Below are positions 46,101-57,762 of a DNA stretch of 64,000 bases, piece after piece. The stretch is from Bimastos eiseni (Eukaryota > Annelida > Clitellata > Crassiclitellata > Lumbricidae). Location: the NCBI GenBank assembly GCA_959347315.1, contig OY365813.1, positions 21,396,854-21,460,853 of the forward strand, read 5' to 3'. Numbering within the stretch: the first letter of the stretch is position 1; each line of letters begins with the position of its first letter. The position numbers were made by a program, and so were the translations under genes. The notes beneath the pieces were generated by a model. That model saw only the letters and a list, made by a program, of their open reading frames with translations. It made no database searches and had not been told where the DNA came from.

Positions 46101-48246
46101 GGTTAGAGACTATAGGGATTCCAATTTGTAACACGGATATCAATTGTCCGCCCATTCGCCCTTCAGACAAATACTGTAGGCCTATCTGGACCTTTTGCAA
46201 GTCTTCATTCGCAATTGCTCGGCATAAATTGATGATTGATCGTTGTATAGTAGCGTTTAAAAAGTGAAAAACTGGTAATGATGCCTACTAACTACACTAG
46301 TAGATTTCAACTACTATTCGATTATTTTAGATATTTTAGATATTTGCATAGATACACGATTATCTGTATAAACTTACTTGTGTGACAGACTACATTCACG
46401 GTGCTTGCAGAGTTTTCTTTGGGATACCAATTGAAGCCAGTGTCATTGTTCGAAACGATCAAGCAAGGTGTACTGTCGTTATAGTTATCGAACTTCGAAT
46501 TTGAATATCTAACGTTCTCTCCTAAATATGCAGAATTATCCATTCAGTACACAATGTGAAAGTGCTCGAAAATATTTCACGCCAATTAAATGACTCTACG
46601 GTGTAAATGCATTTGCCTCGTGTGCACTAATACCTTGGGTATTTACACCCTGGGCAATAATCCCGGCGACTAACTACAAGCGAATTACCTCCCAAACTTA
46701 ACAGGTAAGCTTATTATTGAGATCGTCCCTTGGTGTGTAAATTTGTATGCGTTCAATATGCAGGCATATCTATTCAACGATTATTATAAGTGTTTTAATT
46801 ATTGCTACCATTATTGCAAGCATGTAAATGTATGTGCATGTATGTGTGCAACTAACCAAACATGGTGGCGACTTGAAACAAACATAAAAGGTCATTAAGT
46901 CGATTTGCAATGCTGCTTAGTGATTAATGGCATTGAAACTTCTGACCCTGAGCAAACAGAACAGAAATTCAATGCTTATTTTACAAATATTGCTGGTATG
47001 GTGAACTCGTATATAATAAGCCCTCTTCCCTTAAGAATTTTGAGTTTTACGCTGACCCTTCTAATTAACTCCATTGCCATTATCCCACCTCATCAAATGA
47101 ATTAATCGTTCCTTGAAGGTTACTCGTTTGGCTGACCCTGATGAGCTCAACCACTCTATAATTGCTCATATATCATCTCTTATTGCTACTCCTCTTACAT
47201 CTGTCAACTGCCTCTCTAGTCCTGCTCCATCTGCCTTGAAAACTGCCAAGGTGATGCCCATTCCCATGCAAATTCATAGGGGCCACATAGCCAACCATAG
47301 GCCCATTTCCATTCCACCGTTTTTCTAGGTTATTTGAAATAGTAATGTATACTAGACTCCTTAATTTCATTGAAACTAGTCAACTCCTCTGCATATCCTA
47401 CCACACGGATTTCGACAAAGGCACTCAACTGTTATGTTTCTCCTTGGCCTTCGCGATTGACCTCGTATCCGTGGCCTTTGACAATAATAAATTCTCAGTG
47501 GGTTTATTTATTGACATATCTAAAGCATGTGATACGGTTGATCCTAGAATCTTTTCTAAGCTAAACTACATAGGCTTGCGGACTGGTTTTATAGCTACGT
47601 GTACTTAAATAACAGAACCCAATACGTGAATTGTAACGGCCATGCTTCAAAGTCCAGATTCGCTAAGAATCATGTGTATCCTCAATGCTCTATTATAGGA
47701 ATTTACTTTTCTGATATTTTTCAACGACCCACCAAATGCTTGTAACTCTTTCTGATAATTTTTCAACGACCCACCAAAGGCTTTTAAGCTTGTACACCTT
47801 CTCTCATTCGCAGATAAAACCAGTATTATTGCATCTAAGATCTCATATATGTATATATAAATATATATATTCATTCATTCATTCATTCATTACGAGAATT
47901 TGTGCATAGCGCCTCTTCAAGGAGTCTAATCTGAGGCGCTCAAAACTCTAGCGCGGCCAAGTAAAACAGTCTTTGGATGAGAGAGGAATGCCTGAGAGGG
48001 AATTCTAGGAAGGAAGCGCAGCGTCAAAGGGAGGCCATTCGAAATTGAGGGGCCCACCACTGAGATTGCACGGCTCTGCCTGGTGGTGGTGCGAGCACGA
48101 GGAACACAAAGGAGACCCTGTTCAACCGATCGGAGGGAGCGCGTAAGGGTTTGGTTGCAAATCTCGAACAGGTAAGCAGGAGAGAGGCCTAGCAGTCATG
48201 GCCAGACTAGAGCAGCTATTCGACATGTATATAAATATAAATATAA

Positions 48247-48287
<41 letters not shown>

Positions 48288-51200
48288 AGCCCTATTAGAC
48301 TGTGAACTGGTGCATATCGGGGTCTGGTAGGCCTACAATGCTAACAGACTGTCACCCGATACGGCTAAGATCAGCTACATTACCTTTGCTTCTCATCGTA
48401 AGAAACCTTCTGATTCCGATTAAATTTTTATGTTAAATAATGCCCCATACCCAAAGCTGTCTCAGTTTTGGACACAGTCACTTACTTGGAATATCCACAT
48501 CGATAAAGTGGCATCTAAGGTAGCAAAAAATTTGGGCATCCCATCACGCGTCATTCAACAACTACCACTCATTCTGCATTTCGATCTAGACTACTCTTTG
48601 GTCCATCCTTATTTGAACTACTGCAATATGGTATGTGCGTCAAATAATCCCACTCGCCTCAGACGACTACAATTTCTTCAATGCAGAACCTTTACAATCA
48701 TCTATCGTTATCGTATCTTTCCTTCTTCTCTCAGCATTTTCTACTATTTACATAGTCATTCATTCATAACAGAGATTTATATAGCGCCCCTTCAAGGCTG
48801 CTACTCAGGAGCGCTCCCGACTCCAACACGTTTAAAAAGAACAGTTTTAATTCAAGTAAAAAATAAGTCTGTGTGGACCCTTGGTGACAACCGCAACGCC
48901 AAAGGGAGCATGTTCCAGAGCGAGGGGTCAACCACTGAGAAGGCACAATTCTGTTTAGTAGTTGTACGGGAAAATGGGTCAATGAGCATGCCTCGCTCAG
49001 TAGAGCGTAGAGAGCGGCGACCCAGTACACCAAGAGTAGAGTAACAGAGATCGCGAAGATAGGTAGGGGCGAGACCTAGCAAGGACCGCCATACCAAAGA
49101 GATGATACGGTACGAGATTCGCTGTTGGCGGGAAAGCCAGTGGAGCACATCCAGCATATAGCCGAAAACATGGCCAAATATAGGAATGCGTCCAACAAGA
49201 CGTGCAGCAGAACGCAGGACCCGCTCCAGGCACCGAAAACGCCCAATTGAAAGGCCTTCATAGAGTGAGCAACAGTCCGGCAGTAATGCAGGCGTGAACG
49301 AGGGTAGCTGTGGCGTCTGGAGTTGGCGAGCGGGAGAAACAGTTCGAAGCTGATGCAACTGGTAGTATGAATCACGGCAAAGACAGTGAATATGAGAGGC
49401 AAAGGTGAGTTCTTGCTCCAACGTGACTCCAAGGTCCCGAACAACAGAGGAAAATGCAAAGAGGGAGAAATCAGCAGTAATGACAGTTAAATCAAGCTTC
49501 ATAAGCTTCTGGTGAGTGCCCAGCCAGATAAATTCGGCCTTTTGGGGGTTGAGTCGCAGGCGATTTGACGCCATCCAAGTCTCGAGGGCATCCAGCGTTT
49601 GGCTCATTGCCCGAACAGCAGTAGAGGCATTAGAGGCCATGCAATGTAAGTAGGCTTGGACGTCATCAGCGTACAGGTGACCCAGTACAGCGGTGTCATT
49701 AAGGACAGAAGCAATCTCAGCAGTGTAGATTACACACAGAAGGGGACCTAGCACAGTGCCCTGGGGAAGGCCATAAGGACAAGGGACCCACGTGGACCTG
49801 GAACACCCATGCACCACACAAGTGAAGCGCTCCCTGACAAATGAGGCCAAGCAGCTAAGGAAGTTACCGGAGAGTCCAAATGAAATCTCTAGCCACTTAA
49901 GCAAGATGTCATTATCGACAGTGTCAAAAGCGGCACTGACGTCAAACAAAGCCAGTAGAGTAAGCTGCGAATTATAGATGGCCTCATAAATGTCGGAAAA
50001 GAGACGGAATGATAGCGTCTCGGTAGAATGACCATTCCGAAAGCCGGATTGGCGTTCCGGAAGCAACTTATTCAACTCTAAATAAGCAGTGAGCTGGTAG
50101 GCGTCTATCTTTTCAATTATTTTCGATTTGAATGTTACATTTGCAATGGGTGCATGTATACCAAATACCATGCAAATATCACTGCTCCGATTGAATGAAT
50201 TCATGCATAAACGGTTACATGATGTTTAATCACGCGATACTTAATCACGCGACACATAACCTCCAGAACACTTAATCTCGCGACACTTAACCTCGAGGGT
50301 ACTTTACATCGCGACACTTAATCTCGTGACATATAATCGCGCGACACTTAATCTCAAACTACAACCATAATTAAAACCATTATTAATTTATGTGGTGACA
50401 AATCATCATGTTTAAATAGAAACCGTATTAATGCGAAGAATACGGTTTCAATGGAAGCGGGAATACTCGCATAATAGTGATAAACTCTTAGAAAGTAAAT
50501 GTGCTTAGGAGAATCAACCTCAGTTGAACAAAGTTCTATTCAGCGCGCGCGATTAACTGTCGCGCGATTATGTGTTGCGAGATGAAGTGCTGCGAGATTA
50601 AAGAGTGCTTCAATAACTATTTTCAAAATTTTCTTCAACTCAAAACCTTTATAGTCTCCGAAACGCCTGTTACTACATTCCTAAGTAATCCCGAACCAAC
50701 ACCCGCCAATTCTCTATCACATTTGTCGACCCCCCGGCAGCTTGGAACCAAATAGAATACCGCATGAGATGCGCAATTTGCTTAATTTATCATTGTTCAT
50801 GAATGAGCCACTAAGTTACCTCTTAGCGCTGACCACCCCACCGACATTTTCAATGTACATATATGACAATCATTAGTATTAGTTAAGTCAACGCTTAATT
50901 ATTTACGTGGACTCCATTGTTTGAGCTAGCTAAGTTTAAAGAAAGCCTCACTAAATCTTCTCTGTCTACCATCGCTGTCACAAGTTTTTCCATGAAAGGG
51001 TGACCCTACTAGCGGGATCTTAGTCCCTTAGGGTTTTCCTTTCATATTGTCTTTCTTTCGTTTCTCTGTCATTTATTTGTGTTACTCGATTGATTGATTG
51101 TGCTGTGCTGAATAAAAATCTATGGCATTGGTAAAAGTATTGGGCTCACATTTAATTCGGGTGCCCAAATGTGAGCATATTTTACGACATTTTATTTTTT

Positions 51201-54200
51201 ATTTTAAAATATCTTGCCAATGATTTGCAATTATAATGCATATATGTCGCATAGACATTCACTTGATTTATCTCTTGCAGGTATCACAAGCTTTTTGCAC
51301 TCAATCATTTTTACATAATTTCAAATTTGATTAAATGTGCTCATATTTGAGTATTTTACGTTATATATGCAAATATGCATTTGAACAATTAGATGCCGCG
51401 TTGTAGGGCCCAAAAGCCGATCAAATATGACTATGCAACAGATAAAAAGAGAGACATATTAATATTAACTGAAAAGTTTCATGAACAATTTTCAACATTA
51501 CTGAGCTATGAATAAAAATAAAAAAACAGTCGCAAAGCGTGATTGCTACGTCATTTGTAGGCCTAAAGACAGAAAAATTACCTGTTTCGATCCAAATGTA
51601 CCACGTGAATCTTAGTCCTATCCAGTATCTAATATTATCGTATGAAACAAGCCATGAAGTGAAGTTGATGTTGGTGACATTAGCAAACGAGGCCAAATCT
51701 CCGCCGTCTTTTAAACACCTGTTTCTCGCCTCGTACCAACCGATCTGAGCACCGATGGCAACGTAGCATCTGGCATTGATACGGCGTGCTACATAGTTAG
51801 GGCTGTTTGTAGAGCAGAAATTCGACGCTGCTGTAGTGCAAACAAAAAAGAAAAATTACTTTCATAATAATGGAGGGTTGAATTTTGCTTGATCATTTCG
51901 CATTTTCCATATCCAAGACCAACTTGTTAGGCATCTTGGTGACAGAGTTGAAAACTGAAAAGGAAATGCTTGCTTAGGCCGCCTTGTGAGTGTTGCAGGT
52001 CAATTGACGCAAAATGCGAGATGGAAAGGCTCAACAACAATGATGTTAACAATTGGACATCCGAGGCAGTATCGCTGTTGAAAAGAATTGGTTTGTTAAA
52101 ATTTACCACTGCAGAATTGTATACCATCGATGATCAATGTAGTGTGTGCAACAATGTCTTAGTGTCCATTGCAAGAGCTAGTTGTAGGTGCTGGGTTGGC
52201 TGCTTTTTAAACATTTCGGCTGCATTTCTTTGTCGATGATAAGATGCACTAAAGTTTGCATTATAAAATTTGCTCGACACTATAAAAGAATCTGGGTCCC
52301 AGACCTGTATTTTGGCTCGATACGAGTGTTACAACAAAATCAACATTTCCAATAGTTACGAGCTGTGTGTCGTCTACCACAACCAAATCGTTTCTCTGCT
52401 GATCTGGTAACACCAATCTTATCTTTGCATTCGATCGATTCAAGAGTGTGATAAACCCGTTTCTGCTAGGAAATTCCTTCAAAAATCATTTTGATTGGAA
52501 ATTGCTTCTTGATTAAACATTTAGACTAAAATCATCTACTAATTGGAATATTTTCTTTTACTATCCTATGCTTAGACGGAAATGAAACTATTACGACATC
52601 GTATTGTTATATGCAAGTAATGGAGGCTGCATAAAATTTCACTTAATAAAAAATGGATGCTTCGAATAAGGTCTATACCGAATATTCGCTTCGTTTTCTC
52701 CTCATAGTCAAAATAGTGCGCGGTCGGACCGAATACGAATTATATTTAACTTTAATGCGCTGGAGAATGGGTAACCAATGTAAATGTCCGACATCAGACG
52801 GACCAACAGTATAGTTTAACTGCTTGCATTCAGTCAAGGTAATAAATTTACAGAACTGAAACCTTTGCTCACATATAGAATTTTATGATTTGTCGGTAGA
52901 CCTATCTTGTAAATAATTCGTATTCGTATTCGACCGAATAGTGAAAACCACCTACTCGGTACGGCCCTACTTCGAATATTGCTAGTACAACTTTGAATGT
53001 GCATTACTTTGGACCTTGTTGATGGAATTTTCAATATTTTCCGAAGATGGATCACGTTATGATGCCACTTTCGAAGAATATCAGAAATATTTTAAAATTT
53101 ATTTTATTTACTTGAATAATATATTTAGAATAGACATATGCATTGTAAAAAAGGGTCATAACTGGAACATCGTATAATTTGTTCGTTTCTGAATACATTG
53201 ACCAACATCAGGCTCAGATATTTGACGCATTGACTATAATTATGAGCTCACCTGGATATTCGCATATGTAGTTGTATACATCATTGGGCGCCTTTGCTGT
53301 TAAGTGGAAGTTATTGTCTCTAAATTCTAAGACTGCCACATAGTACTTGGAGTCATAGATATACATTTCTGGGAGATCAGATTCTGAAATAGTATCAACA
53401 AAATGGGTTCATCTCAGAGATCTTCGTAATCCTTTGCAACGTGAACATCAACATCGTCGTTGATGTTTTCGTCGTGGTGATTGTCATCATTATAGTACAG
53501 GTCAGCTTCATAACTTCTATCGGTATTATCCTTAGCATCTTCACCTATGTTATCACATAGAATATTTAGTTTTCTATTTCAAACCCTTGAGATATTCTAA
53601 ACTGCTTCAACTACCGTTCTCTATATATGCTTGCTCTCGGTACTCGTAGGCATATTCTCAAATAGGCCTACCAATTTCTGGAGCATTCGGTTGGTAGCTA
53701 TTTCCTAATTACGTAATTCTGCTGTAGTCATATTGTGCACGTGCGTAACACTTAAAAATCTGTTACATGACATTTACTCACACGACACTTAATCACGCGA
53801 CATCTAATCTCGATAACACTTAATCTCGAAACAATGAATCTCGTGGCATATAATAGCGCGATAATTAATCTCAAATCACAACTAGTTTGTACAATTATTA
53901 ATTTCTGCAGTGACAAATGATTACGTTTAACTAGAAGCCGTATTATTTATAAGAATGCGGTTTTTTTCGATGGAAGCGGGAATGAGTAGGCCTTCTTTTC
54001 ATTCATCCCTGTTCTTGTTAAAAACAACAAGGATGTTTTCATCATTTACCTCACCGTTAAAACCTATATATTGTCATCAATCCGGCTGCTAGTGAAATAT
54101 GACTCTTTTCATCAATCCAGCTTCTAGTTAGACAGGCCACTTCAATTTCGGCATAAATTCATTCATTATCCCAGCTTCCATTTGAACCGCATTCTTATCA

Positions 54201-55312
54201 CCAATTCAGCTTTTATCTGAGTGTGTATTTCATTCCATTTATGGGCTATACTCCTAGACTAAATATACATACATATACTCGCTTCTGAGTAAATGTCTTG
54301 AAGGGGCACTATATGAATCTTCCAAATAAATAAATAAGAGAATTGAGCTCAGCTGAACCAAGTTCCCTTAAGTGGGATTAAGTGTCGCGCGATTACATGT
54401 CGCGAGATTAAGTGTGGCGAGATAAAATATTATCGAAATTAAGTGTCGTTGTTTAAGTGTCGCACGATTAACTGTCAGCACACTTAACAAATCACGTAAC
54501 CAAGGAGAAACCGAGGAATCGAATGATAGATTAATTGTGCCGCATATATACCACATGCCAAATTACAAACCTTTAATTGTTGGAAGAGTTGAGTCTATCC
54601 AGTGCCATGTATGCGAGTTGTTAAAGTCGCTGACTCGATATGCATCGGTCCAGGCATATTGTCGTGCGATTGGATTGTTGGATTCCTCCCAATACTGTTT
54701 CACAATTTGATTGATTTCGTCGCTTTTAATGATGAGCAGAGTAGAATTAATAGCGTTGCAACATCTTCGTGCGTTGTCAAATGACGTAGTTAACCATCGA
54801 TTGGTTGTGGTGTCATATTGCAAATCAAAACAATGTGTATCTGCTGATGTGTTGTAACACCTTCTGAATGTGTTGGCATCATCGGCTGCTACCACCGGAT
54901 ACATGAGCCCTTGAAAGAACAAAATGATCATTAGGCGATGTCATATCATCATAAGCTTCACAAGTGTACATAAAACTGCTCTTAGCGCAGTAGTTCATTA
55001 TGTTCTTTCGATAGTTAATCCTAGAACCATCGTCATTTTAATGATCACACAATGCTCTGATTTAGTATCATACGCAAGGTATATCATCGCAGCAATCAAT
55101 TGTCTCGTCCGTATTTCGTAACCTCTGCTTATCTGTGCATTTATTTGCTTCCTTACCCGAAAAATTAGGAGCAAATAATACGGTTTTCCTAAGTGGGGCA
55201 TCCTAATGCAGACCCATAAATAACGGCAGAGTAGAGTTAACGTAGCTACGAAGGCCTTACCTGCGAGAGTAATGACTATTACAAGCTTACAATTCGACCC
55301 AAGAGACTTCAT
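42935..55312 (-). CDS. Gene A: two-CTLD membrane receptor with ITIM/ITSM-like tail
   Basis: Exons 55261-55312 (ATG 55312), 54571-54909, 53252-53383, 51582-51830, 46378-46521, 45000-45137, 43804-43891 and 42935-43148 give 1356 nt = 451 residues plus stop with no internal stop. Order: signal MKSLGSNCKLVIVITLA; CTLD1 (CYNTSADTHCFDL to NYICEYPG); CTLD2 ([19 protein letters not shown] to VNVVCHT); a 46-residue Thr/Ser stalk; membrane helix with (GV)n; a 70-residue tail with SAYGTV and TEYAPL. In known immune receptors such tyrosine pairs recruit SHP phosphatases through tandem SH2 domains and inhibit activation; here that is inference from motif and topology. The long CTLD2 intron holds nested retrotransposons. 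An extra Cys (NARRCCN) sits in CTLD1. This is the clearest intact gene of the window. Confidence 0.82.
43804..43891 (-). CDS. Gene A transmembrane exon
   Basis: Acceptor TCTTTTATAG, donor TACG|GTAAGA, 88 nt, phase 1 in and 2 out. [30 protein letters not shown]. Confidence 0.87.
44128..44989 (+). mobile_element. 5'-truncated LINE in gene A stalk-membrane intron
   Basis: Starts GATGCAGCAGTAGGAAG within the reverse-transcriptase C-terminal half (AMVTLQTWMSANRLRLN, PAKT), ends TTGAAGGGGTGCTATATAAA plus TAATAGTAATAAATG. Its 3' end lies 10 bp from the donor of the stalk exon. An almost identical copy is at 60985-61847. Confidence 0.85.
45000..45137 (-). CDS. Gene A stalk exon
   Basis: Acceptor CTTCTATTGCAG, donor AATA|GTAGGG, 138 nt, phase 1-1. 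TPINPPTTSTTTTTISTTI, TTTSVSISSTSFLNSSKEY, SEARTPN. Rich in O-glycosylation candidates. The valine-rich frame on the other strand is only its complement. Confidence 0.85.
46378..46521 (-). CDS. Gene A exon: second half of CTLD2
   Basis: Acceptor CATATTTAG, donor ACAA|GTAAGT, phase 1-1. GENVRYSNSKFDNYND, CLIVSNNDTGFNWYPKEN, VNVVCHT. Confidence 0.85.
47876..48230 (-). mobile_element. LINE 3' fragment with (ATTC)n tail
   Basis: Minus strand; 3' tail ATTCATTCATTCATT at 47869-47890, then AGCGCCTCTTCAAGG; decayed RT C-terminus upstream. Inserted in the 46900-51130 element, next to an AT repeat at 48230-48283. Confidence 0.7.
48757..50210 (-). mobile_element. CR1/L2-like LINE, truncated, with long RT frame
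   Basis: A 450-codon open frame (48852-50204) carries reverse-transcriptase motifs: QSGFRNGHSTET, FDVSAAFDTVDNDILL (catalytic Asp), GLPQGTVLGPLL, LYADDVQAYLH (YADD), LRLNPQKAEFIWLG, then the thumb/C-terminal block. It begins near APIANVTFKSKIIEK, so the endonuclease and fingers are missing (5' truncation). 3' end AGCGCCCCTTCAAGG plus ATTCATTC. Youngest insert of the nest. Confidence 0.88.
50220..50605. mobile_element. Inverted-repeat element with tandem-repeat termini (family 1)
   Basis: The left end has about eight units of CACTTAATCTCGCGA (50228-50355); the right end has the same unit inverted (GTCGCGCGATTATGTG, TGCGAGATTAAAG; 50545-50603). Interior GTATTAATGCGAAGAATACG, GAAGCGGGAA. A second copy is at 53753-54490. 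Confidence 0.7.
51582..51830 (-). CDS. Gene A exon: first half of CTLD2
   Basis: Acceptor GCACTACAG, donor ACAG|GTAATT, 249 nt, phase 1-1. [45 protein letters not shown]. Confidence 0.87.
52261..52482 (-). other. Unexplained 73-codon open frame in gene A intron
   Basis: Reads EFPSRNGFITLLNRSNAKIR, LVLPDQQRNDLVVVDD, TIGNVDFVVTLVSS, ending in a stop. Not low-complexity, but no matching splice sites and no counterpart in the shorter gene B intron. May be an old repeat or chance. Confidence 0.25.
52661..52976. mobile_element. MITE with degenerate TTCGAA-type inverted ends
   Basis: Left TTCGAATAAGGTCTATACCG and right (inverted) TTCGAAGTAGGGCCGTACCG, similarity continuing for about 40 bp. About 316 bp, no coding capacity. 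It shares CCTTTGCTCACATA with the palindrome at 33900. Confidence 0.55.
53252..53383 (-). CDS. Gene A exon: second half of CTLD1
   Basis: Acceptor ACTATTTCAG, donor CCAG|GTGAGC, 132 nt, phase 1-1. ESDLPEMYIYDSKYYVAVLE, then YNYICEYPG. Confidence 0.83.
53753..54490. mobile_element. Inverted-repeat element with tandem-repeat termini (family 1, copy 2)
   Basis: Left CACTTAATCACGCGA / ACTTAATCTCGA units (53775-53875), right GATTAAGTGTCGCGCGATTA and related units (54375-54480). Interior GTATTATTTATAAGAATGCG, GAAGCGGGAATG and several CATCAATCCAGCTTC units. A LINE 3' terminus (54280-54335) has inserted into it. Confidence 0.68.
54275..54335 (+). mobile_element. LINE 3' terminus, (AAAT)n tail
   Basis: TCTGAGTAAATGTCTTG, AAGGGGCACTATATGAATC, AAATAAATAAATAAG. 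Confidence 0.65.
54571..54909 (-). CDS. Gene A exon: first half of CTLD1
   Basis: Acceptor GTTCTTTCAAG, donor AAAG|GTTTGT, 339 nt, phase 1-1. CYNTSADTHCFDLQY, NARRCCNAINSTLLII, AWTDAYRVSDF, HTWHWIDSTLPTIKG. Confidence 0.85.
55261..55312 (-). CDS. Gene A signal-peptide exon
   Basis: ATG 55312-55310; MKSLGSNCKLVIVITLA; donor GCAG|GTAAGG, phase 1. Start chosen because no earlier in-frame ATG precedes a hydrophobic stretch. Confidence 0.68.
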
Positions 55313-57762
55313 GATAAATCCTATCACCAATCTCAATTCAATTTTAATTCTTGATTATGTTCGTAGTCATATCAATTGACTGTCTATGTTTAACTCCATT
55401 TGTGTCTCTATGTAGGAATCTAATTCCTGATTATGCTTCACAGCGCAACAGTATATTCATATGTAATACAAGTTATTGCACAGTCTGTTTTTCCTACTTC
55501 CTGCTTCAGAACAGGACATGCAAAGCATTGCGTAGAAGCAAATATTTAGGCATGTAGGTTGACGTGACCAGCTTTGCTATTCATTGCTGTGGAAAACACG
55601 GTAAGTAAATAACTATATATGCTGTGCTTAGTGAGTGACTAACAAAGGATGTAAGCGTCGGGTGGTGGTCTAGTAGTTTGGCAAGGTACAATGGCGTGGT
55701 GCATAAACTCTACCGATGCATGGCCGCTTTTGAACTAACACATGAACAGAATATCGCATCAATCGCCAATAAATAACACATTGAGTGGCACATTGCTACA
55801 TGTACATTCATTCTCGACAAGAGAGGCGAACATGCCAAGTATAACAAATACAGTTAGATGCACGACGGCTACTGCGAAAGATTCAACATTCACCTGCACA
55901 ATGTCATAGTATATTATTCATAATATATCTTGTGGCTTCATGCTTCAGCTCCCAAGCATAAAGCCCACTCATTTCCACTTGTTGAAAAGTCTACATGTAA
56001 TTTTATACGCACGCATAAACACACATCTGCGTGCAAGTATAATGGAGACCTACTTGTTTTCATAAATACATGCAAATATACGTTGACTCCTACATACACA
56101 TAGGGCCTTCAGTCAAGGAAGCACATGCACAACATTGTACATGTAAATGGAACCTGCAATTCACTAACCAATTGCAGCCTTTATGATTCGCCGTCGGCCG
56201 AGCTAAAACTTAAAACGAGCTTACTTCGACCATAAATCTCTACTGTCTCTTGAAACCAAGAAGTATTGCATTCGTTCACTATGACATTCAACATCAATTA
56301 GGCCAGCGAAAGAGCGCTTCTGGTAGATATCTCGATGGGGTGCTACATACATGCTCGATTACATTACATCACATCACGCATTGTGCATGCTTATGCATTG
56401 CGTTCTTCACTGGAAAATTATATGTAATACCCTCTTCTTTTGGCTGGCACACAATCAAGAATGCTGACATACTTAGGACACTTTGCTTCGTGAGGCTATG
56501 GAATTTCCAACTGATCGAAGGTGTGAGATCAAAATACGTTCCAGCGAAAAGTGTTTCGACTGTTATGGTTCTACATTCAGAATTCAAATATTTTTTGGGA
56601 TATATCAGTTTTTGCCATCAAAATTAGGATGGCCCCTATATACCTTCTTGGACGAAAGCTGCATCCTACCCACTCAATGCAGTAAGGATCAAGAACTCTG
56701 ATGACGAGAACAACTGCCAACTGAACATTCTCCCCCTCTCTCTCTCTCTGGCCGGACTCGGATCTTCAGTGGACTTCGCTTTCTGGACAACCGTTCTGAC
56801 ACGACGCAGCCCGTGCTAATAAAGTAGCGCTTTAGTTATTGCAGTCTATGGTCACGATTGCGAGTGAGGTTCTTCATGTGAGTGAGTCCAATGCATATAA
56901 TAGATATTTAAATTCTTCTTCTGCTTCTCTTCCGTCAGAATCTGATGTGAGTCGTCGGTGTGACCTTTCTCAGTCCATAATAAGTGCAGCATGAGTTTGA
57001 TAGAAAACGCCCTAAGTATAGACGTGCATATTTTGCCTTTATTTAAAGAATATTATCTCTTTATGCATAAAAATTCAACTACTATTATAATAGAGGATTA
57101 ATAATTGATCGTTGTATTAATTTTTGTCTCTAATTTCAGAAGCGCCACTTGAAAGTCAAGAGCAGGGCACCAGCTTATTCATGATCGCTGCGTCGAATCA
57201 GAGGGGTTTTCCAAATGGGAATTCCAATGGAGTTCAGAGTCCTGTTACTAAAGGAGGCAGTGAAGCTTAGCTGCGTGGTTTAAGATATGCACTACAAGTC
57301 AAATTCAGTTTTATATTGTGTCCTCTCACAATGCATTCAGCTTTTTTCATACTGGTATGCCGTCAAATATTACCCAGGAAAAGAGTCAATTCACCGGTCA
57401 ACGTGACCCATTTGCATTGGCCTTTTTCGTCATTAACTAAAAGTTTTTTTGAGTTTGTGTTTAGTGCTGTTACTGTGATCCTATTGCGTTTACGTTCTGA
57501 TAAATAGAAGGGCTTACTTAGACGCATAATTAACCACATGCATTATATAGTTAGTTTTGTTCGTATTCAGAGGATATATTGTCGTAGGATCTCTTCGTCA
57601 ATGTTCGGACACATTTTGGTACAGCGTATTATGCGAAGCTTCTTGCTCAAACCTTCTTGCCGCGTAAAAAATGTGTCATATTATGTGTACACAATATTTG
57701 AAATTGTTAAAAGCGACGTAACACACTTATTGCTTCATTATTTGTTCAACTGCAAGGTTAAT
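55313..57762. other. Region between genes C and A
   Basis: Conserved upstream module of gene A at 56181-56275; LINE 3' terminus at 56290-56385 (CTCGATGGGGTGCTACATAC, ATTACATTACATC tail). A CT-rich stretch with AATAAAG at 56730-56830 could be a terminal-repeat scrap. Open frames here have no recognisable motifs. Confidence 0.45.

Larger units (their letters stand above)
44128..47141. repeat. Segmental duplication, copy 1
   Basis: Matches 60985-64000 at a visibly very high level with only scattered single-base changes. Includes the LINE fragment, stalk exon, CTLD2 second-half exon and start of another retrotransposon. The right end cannot be seen because copy 2 runs off the window. Confidence 0.92.
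46900..51130 (+). mobile_element. Decayed RTE/CR1-like retrotransposon, interrupted by later insertions
   Basis: Plus-strand pieces in order: INGIETSDPEQTEQKFNAYF (46927), LKTAKVMPIP and HIANHRPISI (47230-47320), FIDISKACDTVD (motif A, 47510), SFADKTSIIAS (motif C, 47805), SLTWNIHIDKVASKVAKNL (48480), then after the 48757-50210 insertion RTNTRQFSITFVDPPAAWNQ (50690) and a 3' end near 51125. Multiple stops and frameshifts; dead. Confidence 0.7.

Noticed and set aside
56730..56830. CT-rich stretch with AATAAAG as an LTR end
   Set aside because: No paired terminal repeat, TG..CA ends or internal coding sequence could be found.
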